Shown: positions 46,465-57,673 of the stretch, in pieces
Numbering within the stretch: position 1 is the first letter of the stretch
Layout of the letters: the number at the start of each line of letters is the position of its first letter
Assembly (NCBI GenBank): GCA_963580455.1
Contig: OY756963.1
Location: 13,969,555 to 14,033,554, forward strand
Length of the DNA: 64,000 nucleotides
From: Euonymus europaeus
Lineage: Eukaryota; Streptophyta; Magnoliopsida; Celastrales; Celastraceae
Direction: 5' to 3'
The notes under the pieces: model-generated
The model's database searches: none
Seen by the model: the letters and a program-made list of their open reading frames with translations, nothing else
What the model was told of the DNA's origin: nothing
Program-made: the position numbers and the translations under genes

Positions 46465-48419
46465 TGTTGGATCGGATGGCACCACAAGAGGGGGGGTGAA
46501 TTGTGTACTTAATCAAAAATTAAACTAAGTTATCACTTTTTAGACTCTTTGATTTTCACCCTAGCGGAAGCAAATGTAGATAAGTTTAATCTCAAATAGA
46601 CCAATTAAATCAATCAATAAGCATGCAAGATGATCAAACCAGATTTAACAAGTATAACAAATGACACATCAAATAAAATTATAATAGGCAGCAAATTCAG
46701 ATTTAATAAGTACAACAAATGACACACCAAATAAAACTATGATAGGCAGTAAATTCAGATTTAACACAAGTTTAATTCTAGCAACCTATATGGCAATTTC
46801 AATGATGAATGATATGCAAATGATATGCTAAAAGAAGTTGCTGGAAATTAAAAAGGACAAGAGATTTAGAGTGGTTCGGCTTAACCCAAGCCTACATCCA
46901 CTACCCAAGTTTCACTTGGGATTTTCAAACACTCCACTAGATGGTTTTACAAGGTCACCACCAACTTAGGGTTTCAACCAAGTTAACCCCAAACTTTCAC
47001 AACCAACTGTGGTTTAAGCTCACCACAAACTCAACTCCAAATACAACTCGGTTTAAGCTCACCGAAAACTCAGTCTACCATACAAGTGGTTTTGGCTCAC
47101 CACAAAACCCAAATCACAAAAACAAAACTCAGATTTGGCTCTTAAGCAGCCTGGTATGAGGTGAAAATTTAAGCTTAACAAATGTCTCTTTGGTAGCTGG
47201 GTTTGTAAGTGTATAAGCTCAAGAAAATGCTCTAGAAAAGCTGGATATGAAATGAGAAGCTCAAAATCAGATTTGAGATTTTTGGTTGCTAGGGACTTGG
47301 TATTTTTTTGAAGAGTGTAGCAACTAAGAAAATTCAGCAAGATAAGGCTTGAATAATGAAATAGAGATGAAGAATGAAGCCTTTGATGTGCTGGAAATCA
47401 GGTTGTGTAATCAAGAAATAGCTCTTGAGAAAATGTGGTAAAATGAACAAGAATGGCTCAAGAGAAACAATGAAGCTTGGACTTGGCTAGTTTTTGTAGA
47501 ATCAGCTTTCAATGATCAATAATCAAATCAAGAATGAATGAATTCAGCACGTAGGAATTAAAGAGCACTTTTTCAGAAAGAATGGAGATGAAGATCGGCC
47601 AAGTAGTTTGAAAATGAGCTAGGGTTTTCTTTTTCAAATGGAGAGATGATGTCTCCAGCATTATGGACCATTGGATCTTGGAATATGAAGTCATGTCCTT
47701 TAGATGGATATAGACGTTAGACATCTTGAAAGAAACAAAAATTATCTTCAAAAGATTTGACTCATAGTTGGAGCAAATCAGGGCCATAGGATCAAAAAGC
47801 AAATTCAACTTTGGCCATTGGATGTAAAGTAGGAGAGATAATAGTCAAGGTTGAATCTTGGACTTTTGGATTAGTGAGGATATTTTTGGTGGAACAATTT
47901 TGGACCATTAGATGAGACTTCTCTTTGCTGGAAAAGCAAACTTGAAAGTGATCCTTGTCTCCTTGAGACAATGACATGTAATTATGTCTTCATTTGAAAC
48001 TCAAACTCTCCCTATTCTTTAAGTTGGCTCCAACTCTAGCTCCAAATTAAGTTTGACCAGTTCTGAAATGGTTGACCACGAAAATTGCTTTCTTAACCAT
48101 GTTTGATCATGTATAATACTTCATTAAGCTTTAATCAAGACCAGCACTTTGTATGAATTGATTCTTGGTCAATTTGGTCATCCTACACACAAATAAAACC
48201 AAGACATGCTATGTAAGCCTTGTTAGGGCTTCTTGCAATGTTAGTCCATTATAGTTCAATAATCATATATCAATATAGCATAAGTGAACTATTAAAATAT
48301 ATAGATTTTGAATTCACAAGCATTTTGGGTAAGCATATGCACCGATGTATCTCATTCACAAATAATAAATCAAAGTTCATTAACCATGCATTTGTAATCA
48401 CTCAAATCAATATTCAACA
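46465..48419 (-). repeat. 3' LTR of the copia element
   Basis: This 1955-bp repeat matches 54208-56162. On the plus strand it begins TGTTGGATCGG and ends ATTCAACA. I found two differences: TCTCTTTGG versus TCTCTATGG (about 47187) and GTTCATTAAC versus GTTCCTTAAC (about 48379). Small frames inside it (46941-47159, 47509-47808, 47792-47977) recur in the other LTR and resemble no known protein. Confidence 0.95.
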
Positions 48420-48420
48420 A

Positions 48421-48432
48421 TCTCCCCCTTTT
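48421..48432 (-). other. Terminal polypurine tract of the copia element
   Basis: In element sense this is AAAAGGGGGAGA, one base from the 3' LTR terminus TGTTGAATA. It is the expected plus-strand primer. Confidence 0.9.
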
Positions 48433-48491
48433 GATGATTACAAAATAACCTATGTAACTTTGAACTATTTCATTTAATCTTGTTGGAGAAA

Positions 48492-48647
48492 CTCCCCCTT
48501 AAATCATGCTTCGCTCAACCAAACTCCCCCTAAACATATGCATATCATTGAATACAAGAGAAGTGCAATTCAATACAAAAGAGATATCAAAGTTATCAAA
48601 ATTTATCAAAAGCAAAAATTTGCATGCATTTAAACTTCTCCCCCTTT
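48492..48647 (-). repeat. Three additional polypurine-tract-like repeats
   Basis: AGGGGGAG-type tracts occur at about 48492-48500, 48524-48531 and 48637-48647, upstream of the terminal tract in element sense. Repeated polypurine tracts upstream of the 3' LTR are a known trait of the SIRE lineage. They support the clade call. Whether they prime DNA synthesis cannot be told. Confidence 0.7.
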
Positions 48648-48681
48648 ATTTTGTAAATGCATCAAAAGAATGAATCACATA

Positions 48682-51600
48682 TCATGGACTAATTCTCATG
48701 CCAAGATTACCTCTTAGAAATTCAAATCTATCTTGATTGAGAGGTTTAGTGAGTATATCAGCTAATTGGTTCATTGTGGCCACCTACTCTATTTTAATTC
48801 TTCCATGTGTCACATGATCTCTAATGAAATGATGCCTAATATCAATATGTTTAGCCTTAGAATGATGCACCGGATTCTTAGAGAGACTAATGGCACTAGT
48901 ATTATCACAATATATGGGGATATTGTTCAATTTTATTCCAAAATCATACAATTGTTGTCTAATCCATAAGAGCTGAGCACAACAACTTCCAATAGCCATA
49001 TATTCAGCTTCTGTGGTAGATAGGGCAACACTAGCTTGTTTCTTGGAAAATCAAGAGATGAGCATACTTCCTAGAAATTGACAAGTACCCGAAGTACTCT
49101 TCCTATCTATCCTACATCCCGCATAGTCTACATCACTATATGCAAGCAAATCAAACACTGAATTTTTGTCATACCATATGCCAAGAGTAGATGTATGCCT
49201 AAGATACCTAAATATTCTCTTAACAGCAAGGAAATGAGAATGCATAGGTTGACTTTGAAATCTAGCACACATGCACACACTAAACATAATATCTGGTCTA
49301 CTAGAAGTCAAGTATAATAGAGAACCAATCATGGATCTATACATTTTAGAATCATAAGGTTGTCCATTTTCATCTTTATCAAGCTTAGTAGACACACACA
49401 TAGGAGTAGGAGAAGGGTTCAGATTTTCAAAACCAAACTTTTTAAACATATCATGTATATATTTGGTTTGACAAATATGTATGCCTTCCCTAGATTGTTT
49501 AACTTGCAACCCTAAAAAGAAAGTAAGTTCTCCCATCATGGACATTTCAAATTCACTTTGCATGCAAGATTCAAATTCTTTACACATAGCATCATTTGTA
49601 GCACCAAAAATAATGTCATCAACATATATTTGTACAATAAGCATATCATGATTCTTTTCTTTTAAAAATAGTGTGCTATCAATTCTTCCTCTTTTAAAAT
49701 CATTTTGAATCAAGAATGATGAAAGTCTATCATACCATGCCCTAGGTGCTTGTTTCAAACCATATAAAGCTTTTGTCAATTTATAAACATGGTTTGAAAA
49801 TTTAGGATCTTCAAATCCAGGTGGTTGCTTTACATGCACATTTTCATTAATAAAACCATTCAAAAAAGCACTTTTAACATCCATTTGATAAAGTTTAAAA
49901 TCCTTGAAACATGCAAATGCCATAAGCAACCTAATAGCTTCTAACCTAGCTACGGGTGCAAAGGTCTCTTCATAATCAATTCCTTCTTCTTGGTTATAAC
50001 CTTGTGCAACCAACCTAGCCTTGTTTCTAACAACTTCACCATCTTCATTCATTTTGTTCTTAAACACCCATTTAGTTCCAATTATAGTTTGGTCCTTAGG
50101 TCTTGGAACTAGATGCCAAACTTCATTCCTAGTGAATTGATTTAATTCATCTTGCATAGCAACAATCCAATTATCATCAAGCATAGCATCATGAACATTT
50201 TTAGGTTCAATTTGAGAAATGAAAGCATATACATCATCAAGAATATTCACATCAACAATCAAGGCATCATTCATCAAACTAGCAGTAACATCATCATTCA
50301 AGTCACTTATCACATTAGCATGCATACCATCATTGGAAGATAAGTGTGATCTACGAGTTCTTACTCCTTGGTGCAAATCACCTATTATGAGATCTTTGGG
50401 ATGCTTGTGCTTTTCTTTTACTTGTAACCATGATGTAGGAGCTGTCACATTCTCATTGGAAGTCATGGGTTCACCACTTGGTTCTTCAATGCTTATGGGA
50501 GGAGCTGAAATTTCATCTATTTCCTTAGGTGTACCTTCATTTGTATTTTCCATATGTTCCTTATCTTCCTTTCTTTGGTCATCAATTTTAGGAGTTGAAG
50601 AGTTATCATCTTCATCATCATTCAGGTTCAACTTCTCCAATCCTATCTCATTATCATCATGCTCAAGCAAAGGGTCAAATGCAAGTGTTTCAATAAATTT
50701 AACATGTATGGATTCTTCAATTTTTCTCGATTTTGGATTGTAAACTCTATATGCTTTAGAAGTCAAAGAATAACCAACAAACACACAAGAAGAAGATTTT
50801 GCATCAAATTTATCTAAATCATCCTTTGTGTTCAACACATAGCATTTGCATCCAAACACTCTAAGGTGATCAACTCTAGGTTTTCTATCATTCCAAATCT
50901 CATAAGGTGTCTTGTTAATTTTCTTTCTAATAGACAACCTATTTACAACATAGCATGCACAATTTATAGCTTCAGCCCACAAGAACTTAGGTAAATCATT
51001 TTCACAAAGCATAGTCCTAGCAATTTCTTGTAAAGTCCTATTTTTCCTCTCTACTACCCCATTTTGTTGGGGTGTCCTAGGTGAAGAGAAATCATGCCTA
51101 ATGCCATATTCTTCACATAATTCCATGAATGCATGATTATCAAATTCACCTCCATGATCACTTCTAATTTTGCTAATGTTTATGTTCTTTTCATTTTGAA
51201 GTCTCTTGATTAGTTTTGAAAACTCATGAATTGTTTCATGTTTGTGAGTAAGAAAAATTACCCAAGTATGTCTAGAATAGTCATCAACAATCACAAATGC
51301 ATATGATCTACCACCTAGACTTTTAACTCTACTTGGACCAAACAAATCAAGATGCAAAAGTTCTAAAACTCTAGATGATGCAATCTGGTTTGTAGATTTA
51401 AATGACTCCCTAGCATGCTTTCCTCTAATGCAAGGTTCACACACGTCATACATATCAAAATTCAAAGATGGAATGCCTCTAACAAGATTCTTTCTAACTA
51501 ATTTTTCAATTGTAGAAATTCCTATATGTCCTAATCTTCTATGCCATATGTTCACATCACAATCATTAGAAATCAAGCATTTAACCTTGCAAGCATTCAT

Positions 51601-51969
51601 GTCATTCAAATCAAGAGAATATACATTACCATCTCTTTCTCCTACAACTAAGCATTCATTCATGGCATTTCTAATTTCACATTTTGCATCATCAAAGTAA
51701 ACAATTTTTCCAGAATCACATAGTTGAGAAATGCTACAAAGATTAAAGGATAAACCATCAACTAATGACACATCAGAAATAGAGAAAGAAGATACATCAC
51801 CTATAGACCCTTGACCAAGGATCCTACCTTTCTTGTTGTCCCCGAAAGTGACATGCCCTCCATTAAAAGACTTCTTGAAAGAAGAAAATAGATTTGGATT
51901 GCCGGTCATGTGCCTTGAACAACCACTATCCAAATACCACTTTGAAGCTCTAGAAAATTTGATTTTCAA
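48682..51969 (-). pseudogene. Copia pol: protease, integrase, RT, RNase H with two in-frame stops
   Basis: A 972-aa frame (49051-51969) encodes most of Pol. Protease has [11 protein letters not shown] at residues 13-23. Integrase has an H143/H148/C177/C180 zinc finger and a DD35E core at D208, D271 and E307. A variable acidic linker (about 430-590) follows, then RT with [11 protein letters not shown] around 697 and YVDD at 782-785. RNase H begins at YSDVDYAGC (about 944). The frame is stopped by TGA at 49051-49053, where the family has a Trp codon. Sequence homologous to RNase H continues in the same frame (SKKQASVALSTTEAEY, then DNTSAISLSKNP) to a second stop, TAG at 48784-48786. It then continues through QLADILTKPL and RFEFLRGNLGM to a natural-looking stop at 48682-48684. 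Two nonsense mutations therefore break RNase H. Confidence 0.9.
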
Positions 51970-51988
51970 GCAAACCTACATGAGTTCA
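51970..51988 (-). other. Gag-pol junction with stops in both frames (copia)
   Basis: Gag ends at TGA (51986-51988). The pol frame is offset by one base from the gag frame and has a TAG a few codons before the first protease-side residues (VCLKIKF). No ATG precedes the protease motif closely; the listed pol start is a TTG codon. Either the junction has decayed or expression of pol would need recoding. SIRE-family elements are known for a stop between gag and pol, so this cannot be settled from one copy. Confidence 0.6.
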
Positions 51989-54169
51989 ACTCACTTTAGG
52001 TACCCAATTTCTTTTGGGTCCTAGGAGGTTAGCATCAAATTTCTTGGTTCCTTTTGGAATCCACACTTGCACAACTCTCTTGCCAAATACATATTGAAAC
52101 TTTGGATGAACATTGGCATTCAATTCATGTATGTATGCACCATGTGAATTATGAAATGAAGTTCTAGCATACATTGAACCTTGTGGAACCATACGTGTCT
52201 TAGGATAGCTCATGGGCTTCATGTAACCCAAGCTTCCCACTTTCTTCTTCCTAGGCAGATTTGAAACACCCTTAATGGGGATAGACTTATGTCCCACGGG
52301 TTGGACATAAGTAGCATGCATATGATGTGTATTTGAAGAGCTAGCATGCAAATCATTCAAAACATCATAGTTAGGAGGAGAAAAATTCATTTTCTTAGAT
52401 AAACACTTATCCTCCTTATCATCCTCCTTATCATTCAAAGAACTCATGTAACCATGGGATACAAAGATTGAAGACATATCATACATATCACATTTCTTCA
52501 ATTTCACATCATCACCAACATAGCCTAAACCAGATTTATCCAAAGATTGCCTAAGGCATGAAAGAAGTATATCAATACTAGAAGAACCCACACTAAACTT
52601 AGAGAAAGATTTCTCTAGTTCCTCATATCTTAATTTCAATGCATTCAACTCATCTTGAACACTAGAGTTAACATGGGACTCTTGGTTCTCATTAAGCACA
52701 AAAGCATCTAATTTCAAATCATCATATTCATCTTGTAATGTTCCAAGTCTAAGTTGTAGGTCTTCAATAATGGGTTCATGATCACACTTAGATACATCAT
52801 TCATACTCATGACAGCAAGTACATCACATTTTTTATCAAATTGTACATTAAGCTCATCAATAGTTTTCTCATGCATTTCTACCTTTCCACTCAAACAAGC
52901 AATCTCATTCTTTAAAAGTTTCTTTTCCTTATGCAATTCCCTATTCTTAGCATTCATTTCACCAAGCAAGGTAAGCAATTCATCACAAGATATATCATCA
53001 TCATGATCTAAAGAAGTTACCTCCTCATCCAAATTGGATGAGTTTCCCTTTGCCATGAGACAAACTCTTGCAACCTCTTCATTTTCACTTGATGTACTCT
53101 CGGAATCCGAGTCACTCCATGCAGATTTAAAGGCCCTCTTAAAATGCTCCTTGTTTCTTTCTTTCTTCTTTGGACACTCATACTTCATGTGCCCCTTCTT
53201 GCCACATTCAAAACATCTCAAATCTTTGCCTTGTTCATCATGGTTGCTCTTGGAAGTGGTTTGATCTCCATAACCAGATTTGAACTTTTCTTTCTTTGAT
53301 GGGTGAAATGGTGTAGCACCATGCCTTTTCTTCTTAGTTATCAAGTATCTCTTGAATTTTCTTGTCATTAGTGCAATGTCATCATCACTCAATTCTTCCT
53401 CACTATCTTCCTTGGAGGCAAATGCAATGCTCTTCTTTTTGATATCCTCCTTCTTCACTTCTCTAGCTTTCATCTTTGCCTCATAGACCATCAAAGATCC
53501 CACTAACTCATCCAACTTCAAAACTTTGAGATCGTTAGCTTCTTGGATGGCTGTCACCTTGGCATCCCAACATTCTGGTAAGCTTCTCAAATATTTTTGA
53601 ACTTTTTCTTGATTGGAGAAGATCTTACCTAAGGATTCAAGAGAATTCAAAATATAAGTTAGTCTTATATCCATATCAGTAATGGATTCATTGGGATGCA
53701 TGGAGAACAATTCATATGAATGCATGAGCATGTTTATCTTAGATTCTTTAACTTGGTTTGTACCCTCATGCTTCATTTCTAGTCTCTCCCACATCTCTTT
53801 GGCTGAAACACATTTAGAAAAGTGTTTAGCCTCCACACGGTTTAGAGCATTGTAAAGTATGGACATAGCTTTAGCATTCAAAGACATTTTCTTCTTGTCA
53901 CTATCATCTAATTTATCCCTAGGTTTTGGAACAATTTTCTCTACATCACCAGCCTTGATGGTCATAGTAGGCTCATGAGGTCCATCCTCTATAACATACC
54001 ATAATTCAATATCTATTGAAATAAAATACAATCTCATTCTCATTTTCCAATGATCATAGTCCTCTCCATCAAAGAATGGAGGTCTAACATTGGATTGCCC
54101 TTCTAAACCTTGATCATGTTTACTACTACTAGATGCCATCATACAAATCACAAATAATGCACAAGACAA
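51986..54169 (-). CDS. Copia gag polyprotein, SIRE-like (727 aa)
   Basis: This encodes the particle-forming protein of the element. The probable start is the Met at residue 11 (MASSSSKHD) rather than residue 1, because the preceding ten residues look unrelated to Gag and similar elements start this way. The capsid-like domain (about 30-240) contains FFDGEDYDHWKMRM, AKEMWERLEMKHEG and LRSLPECWDAKV, as in copia Gag. A basic region follows, then a CCHC zinc knuckle, CFECGKKGHMKYEC (C319, C322, H327, C332), which would bind element RNA. A long acidic, Glu/Lys-rich and probably coiled-coil tail (about 355-560) follows. The tail ends in VWIPKGTKKF and GPKRNWVPK, typical of SIRE. The frame is intact over its whole length, unlike pol. 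Confidence 0.9.
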   Translation of the reverse strand: MSCALFVICMMASSSSKHDQGLEGQSNVRPPFFDGEDYDHWKMRMRLYFISIDIELWYVIEDGPHEPTMTIKAGDVEKIVPKPRDKLDDSDKKKMSLNAKAMSILYNALNRVEAKHFSKCVSAKEMWERLEMKHEGTNQVKESKINMLMHSYELFSMHPNESITDMDIRLTYILNSLESLGKIFSNQEKVQKYLRSLPECWDAKVTAIQEANDLKVLKLDELVGSLMVYEAKMKAREVKKEDIKKKSIAFASKEDSEEELSDDDIALMTRKFKRYLITKKKRHGATPFHPSKKEKFKSGYGDQTTSKSNHDEQGKDLRCFECGKKGHMKYECPKKKERNKEHFKRAFKSAWSDSDSESTSSENEEVARVCLMAKGNSSNLDEEVTSLDHDDDISCDELLTLLGEMNAKNRELHKEKKLLKNEIACLSGKVEMHEKTIDELNVQFDKKCDVLAVMSMNDVSKCDHEPIIEDLQLRLGTLQDEYDDLKLDAFVLNENQESHVNSSVQDELNALKLRYEELEKSFSKFSVGSSSIDILLSCLRQSLDKSGLGYVGDDVKLKKCDMYDMSSIFVSHGYMSSLNDKEDDKEDKCLSKKMNFSPPNYDVLNDLHASSSNTHHMHATYVQPVGHKSIPIKGVSNLPRKKKVGSLGYMKPMSYPKTRMVPQGSMYARTSFHNSHGAYIHELNANVHPKFQYVFGKRVVQVWIPKGTKKFDANLLGPKRNWVPKVS

Positions 54170-54190
54170 TTACTTCTATATGCAAGCAAC

Positions 54191-54205
54191 CTGGCTCCGA
54201 TACCA
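54191..54205 (-). other. Primer-binding site of the copia element
   Basis: In element sense this is TGGTATCGGAGCCAG, two bases inside the 5' LTR boundary. It starts with TGG as a primer site must. It resembles the tRNA-iMet site TGGTATCAGAGC with one change (G for A at position 8) and differs after position 12. It may use a methionine tRNA variant or another tRNA. Confidence 0.8.
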
Positions 54206-54207
54206 CT

Positions 54208-56162
54208 TGTTGGATCGGATGGCACCACAAGAGGGGGGGTGAATTGTGTACTTAATCAAAAATTAAACTAAGTTATCACTTTTTAGACTCTTTGATTTTC
54301 ACCCTAGCGGAAGCAAATGTAGATAAGTTTAATCTCAAATAGACCAATTAAATCAATCAATAAGCATGCAAGATGATCAAACCAGATTTAACAAGTATAA
54401 CAAATGACACATCAAATAAAATTATAATAGGCAGCAAATTCAGATTTAATAAGTACAACAAATGACACACCAAATAAAACTATGATAGGCAGTAAATTCA
54501 GATTTAACACAAGTTTAATTCTAGCAACCTATATGGCAATTTCAATGATGAATGATATGCAAATGATATGCTAAAAGAAGTTGCTGGAAATTAAAAAGGA
54601 CAAGAGATTTAGAGTGGTTCGGCTTAACCCAAGCCTACATCCACTACCCAAGTTTCACTTGGGATTTTCAAACACTCCACTAGATGGTTTTACAAGGTCA
54701 CCACCAACTTAGGGTTTCAACCAAGTTAACCCCAAACTTTCACAACCAACTGTGGTTTAAGCTCACCACAAACTCAACTCCAAATACAACTCGGTTTAAG
54801 CTCACCGAAAACTCAGTCTACCATACAAGTGGTTTTGGCTCACCACAAAACCCAAATCACAAAAACAAAACTCAGATTTGGCTCTTAAGCAGCCTGGTAT
54901 GAGGTGAAAATTTAAGCTTAACAAATGTCTCTATGGTAGCTGGGTTTGTAAGTGTATAAGCTCAAGAAAATGCTCTAGAAAAGCTGGATATGAAATGAGA
55001 AGCTCAAAATCAGATTTGAGATTTTTGGTTGCTAGGGACTTGGTATTTTTTTGAAGAGTGTAGCAACTAAGAAAATTCAGCAAGATAAGGCTTGAATAAT
55101 GAAATAGAGATGAAGAATGAAGCCTTTGATGTGCTGGAAATCAGGTTGTGTAATCAAGAAATAGCTCTTGAGAAAATGTGGTAAAATGAACAAGAATGGC
55201 TCAAGAGAAACAATGAAGCTTGGACTTGGCTAGTTTTTGTAGAATCAGCTTTCAATGATCAATAATCAAATCAAGAATGAATGAATTCAGCACGTAGGAA
55301 TTAAAGAGCACTTTTTCAGAAAGAATGGAGATGAAGATCGGCCAAGTAGTTTGAAAATGAGCTAGGGTTTTCTTTTTCAAATGGAGAGATGATGTCTCCA
55401 GCATTATGGACCATTGGATCTTGGAATATGAAGTCATGTCCTTTAGATGGATATAGACGTTAGACATCTTGAAAGAAACAAAAATTATCTTCAAAAGATT
55501 TGACTCATAGTTGGAGCAAATCAGGGCCATAGGATCAAAAAGCAAATTCAACTTTGGCCATTGGATGTAAAGTAGGAGAGATAATAGTCAAGGTTGAATC
55601 TTGGACTTTTGGATTAGTGAGGATATTTTTGGTGGAACAATTTTGGACCATTAGATGAGACTTCTCTTTGCTGGAAAAGCAAACTTGAAAGTGATCCTTG
55701 TCTCCTTGAGACAATGACATGTAATTATGTCTTCATTTGAAACTCAAACTCTCCCTATTCTTTAAGTTGGCTCCAACTCTAGCTCCAAATTAAGTTTGAC
55801 CAGTTCTGAAATGGTTGACCACGAAAATTGCTTTCTTAACCATGTTTGATCATGTATAATACTTCATTAAGCTTTAATCAAGACCAGCACTTTGTATGAA
55901 TTGATTCTTGGTCAATTTGGTCATCCTACACACAAATAAAACCAAGACATGCTATGTAAGCCTTGTTAGGGCTTCTTGCAATGTTAGTCCATTATAGTTC
56001 AATAATCATATATCAATATAGCATAAGTGAACTATTAAAATATATAGATTTTGAATTCACAAGCATTTTGGGTAAGCATATGCACCGATGTATCTCATTC
56101 ACAAATAATAAATCAAAGTTCCTTAACCATGCATTTGTAATCACTCAAATCAATATTCAACA
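54208..56162 (-). repeat. 5' LTR of the copia element
   Basis: This 1955-bp repeat is the same length as the 3' LTR and differs at two positions noted by eye. It carries the promoter in element sense. A TATATA run at about 56038-56047, roughly 120 bp inside the U3 end, is a weak TATA candidate. It is followed on the right by the CTTTG target duplication. Confidence 0.95.
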
Positions 56163-57673
56163 CTTTGATGGTCTGAAGTTGCTCACCTCTCTCTATGGAG
56201 GAGCTTTTAACGGCTTTGTCCATTTGTCATAGAAAGTTAGTGTTTTGTCATCGAAATAATCTAGTAATCTTATACTCATAAAATTTGACATAGAAGAACA
56301 TTAAAAAATTTACATCGAGCAACTGTGATGGTCCGAAGTTGCTCACCTCTCTCTATGGAGGAGCTTTTAAAGGATTTGTCCATTTGTCATAGAAAGTTAG
56401 TGTTTTGTCATCGAAATAATCTAGGAAGCTTATACTCGTAAAATTTGACATAGAGGAACATTAAAAAGTATACACCGAGCAACTTTGATGGTCCGAAGTT
56501 GCTCAACTCTCTCTATGGAGGAGCTTTTAACAATTTTGTCCATTTGTCATAGAAATTTGGGATTTTGGCATCGAAATAATCTAGGAAGCTTATACTCCTA
56601 AAATTTGACATAGAAGAACAAGAAAAAGTGTACATCGAGCAACTTTGCTGGTCCGAAGTTGCTCAACTCTCTCTATGGAGGAGCTTTTAACGGATTTGTC
56701 CATTTGTCATAGAAAGTTAGTGTTTTGACATCGAAATAATCTAGGAAGCTTATACTCGTAAAATTTGACATAGAAGAACAATAAAAAGTTTACACCGAGA
56801 AACTTTGACGGTCCGAAGTTGCTCAACTCTCTCTATGGAGGAGCTTTAAATGATTTTGTCCATTTTTCATAGAAAGTTAATGTTTTGGCATCGAAATAAT
56901 CTAGGAAGCTTATACTCGTAAAATTTGACATAGAAGAACAATAAAAAGTTTACACCGAGAAACTTTGACGGTCCGAAGTTGCTCAACTCTCTCTATGGAG
57001 GAGCTTTAAATGATTTTGTCCATTTGTCATAGAAAGTTAATGTTTTGGCATCGAAATAATCTACGAAGCTTATACTCCTAAAATTTGACATAGAAGAACA
57101 TTAAAATGTGCACACCAAACAACTTTGATGGTCCGACACTGTATAACTCTCTCTATGGAGGAGTTTTTAACAATTTTGTCCATTTGTCATAGAAACTTTG
57201 GTTTTTGGCATCAAAAAAATCTAGGAAGCTTGTACTCGTTAAATTTGACATAGAAGAACATTAAAAAGTGTACACCGAGCAACTTTGATGGTCTGAAGTT
57301 GCTCACCTCTCTCTATGGAGGAGCTTTTAACGGCTTTGTCCATTTGTCATAGAAAGTTAGTGTTTTGTCATCGAAATAATCTAGTAATCTTATACTCATA
57401 AAATTTGACATAGAAGAACATTAAAAAATTTACATCGAGCAACTGTGATGGTCCGAAGTTGCTCACCTCTCTCTATGGAGGAGCTTTTAAAGGATTTGTC
57501 CATTTGTCATAGAAAGTTAGTGTTTTGTCATCGAAATAATCTATGAAGCTTATACTCGTAAAATTTGACATAGAGGAACATTAAAAAGTATACACCGAGC
57601 AACTTTGATGGTTCGAAGTTGCTCAACTCTCTCTATGGAGGAGCTTTTAACAATTTTGTCCATTTGTCATAGA
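56163..57673 (-). repeat. 160-bp satellite array, inverted segment 2
   Basis: About 9.4 monomers in reverse orientation continue the array interrupted by the copia element. 56163-56553 matches 57283-57673 at an offset of 1120 bp, so a seven-monomer unit is present. Adjacent monomers at about 56781 and 56941 are almost identical. The first five bases, CTTTG, are the right target-site duplication of the copia element. The segment ends at the second gypsy copy, next to ATAGA. Confidence 0.95.
57100..57290 (-). repeat. Empty-site homologue of the copia insertion
   Basis: 57100-57287 matches 46277-46464, and 57283 onward matches 56163 onward. The sequence GAGCAACTTTGATGG is continuous, with a single CTTTG. 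This shows the satellite before the copia insertion and fixes the insertion point inside the dyad-bearing part of the monomer. Confidence 0.85.

Larger units (their letters stand above)
46465..56162 (-). mobile_element. Complete Ty1/copia LTR retrotransposon, SIRE-like
   Basis: This 9698-bp element lies on the minus strand. In element order it has a 5' LTR (54208-56162), a primer site (about 54191-54205), gag (51986-54169), pol with protease, integrase, RT and RNase H (48682-51969), a purine-rich 3' region with repeated polypurine tracts, and a 3' LTR (46465-48419). The SIRE assignment rests on the 2-kb LTRs, the large Gag with a long tail after the zinc knuckle, and the repeated polypurine tracts. 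There is no third ORF: only about 260 bp separate the end of pol from the LTR. The two LTRs differ at only two positions that I can see. Pol carries in-frame stops, so the copy is young but not autonomous. Confidence 0.95.

Noticed and set aside
47509..47977. Small minus-strand frames in the copia LTR
   Set aside because: Duplicated in the other LTR only because the LTRs are nearly identical. No recognisable domain.
48433..48681. Possible env-like third ORF of a SIRE element
   Set aside because: Only about 250 bp lie between the end of RNase H and the polypurine tract, with no suitable frame.
50219..50743. 174-aa plus-strand frame opposite the copia pol
   Set aside because: Antisense to the low-complexity acidic linker of Pol; Ser/Phe-rich composition is the expected complement.
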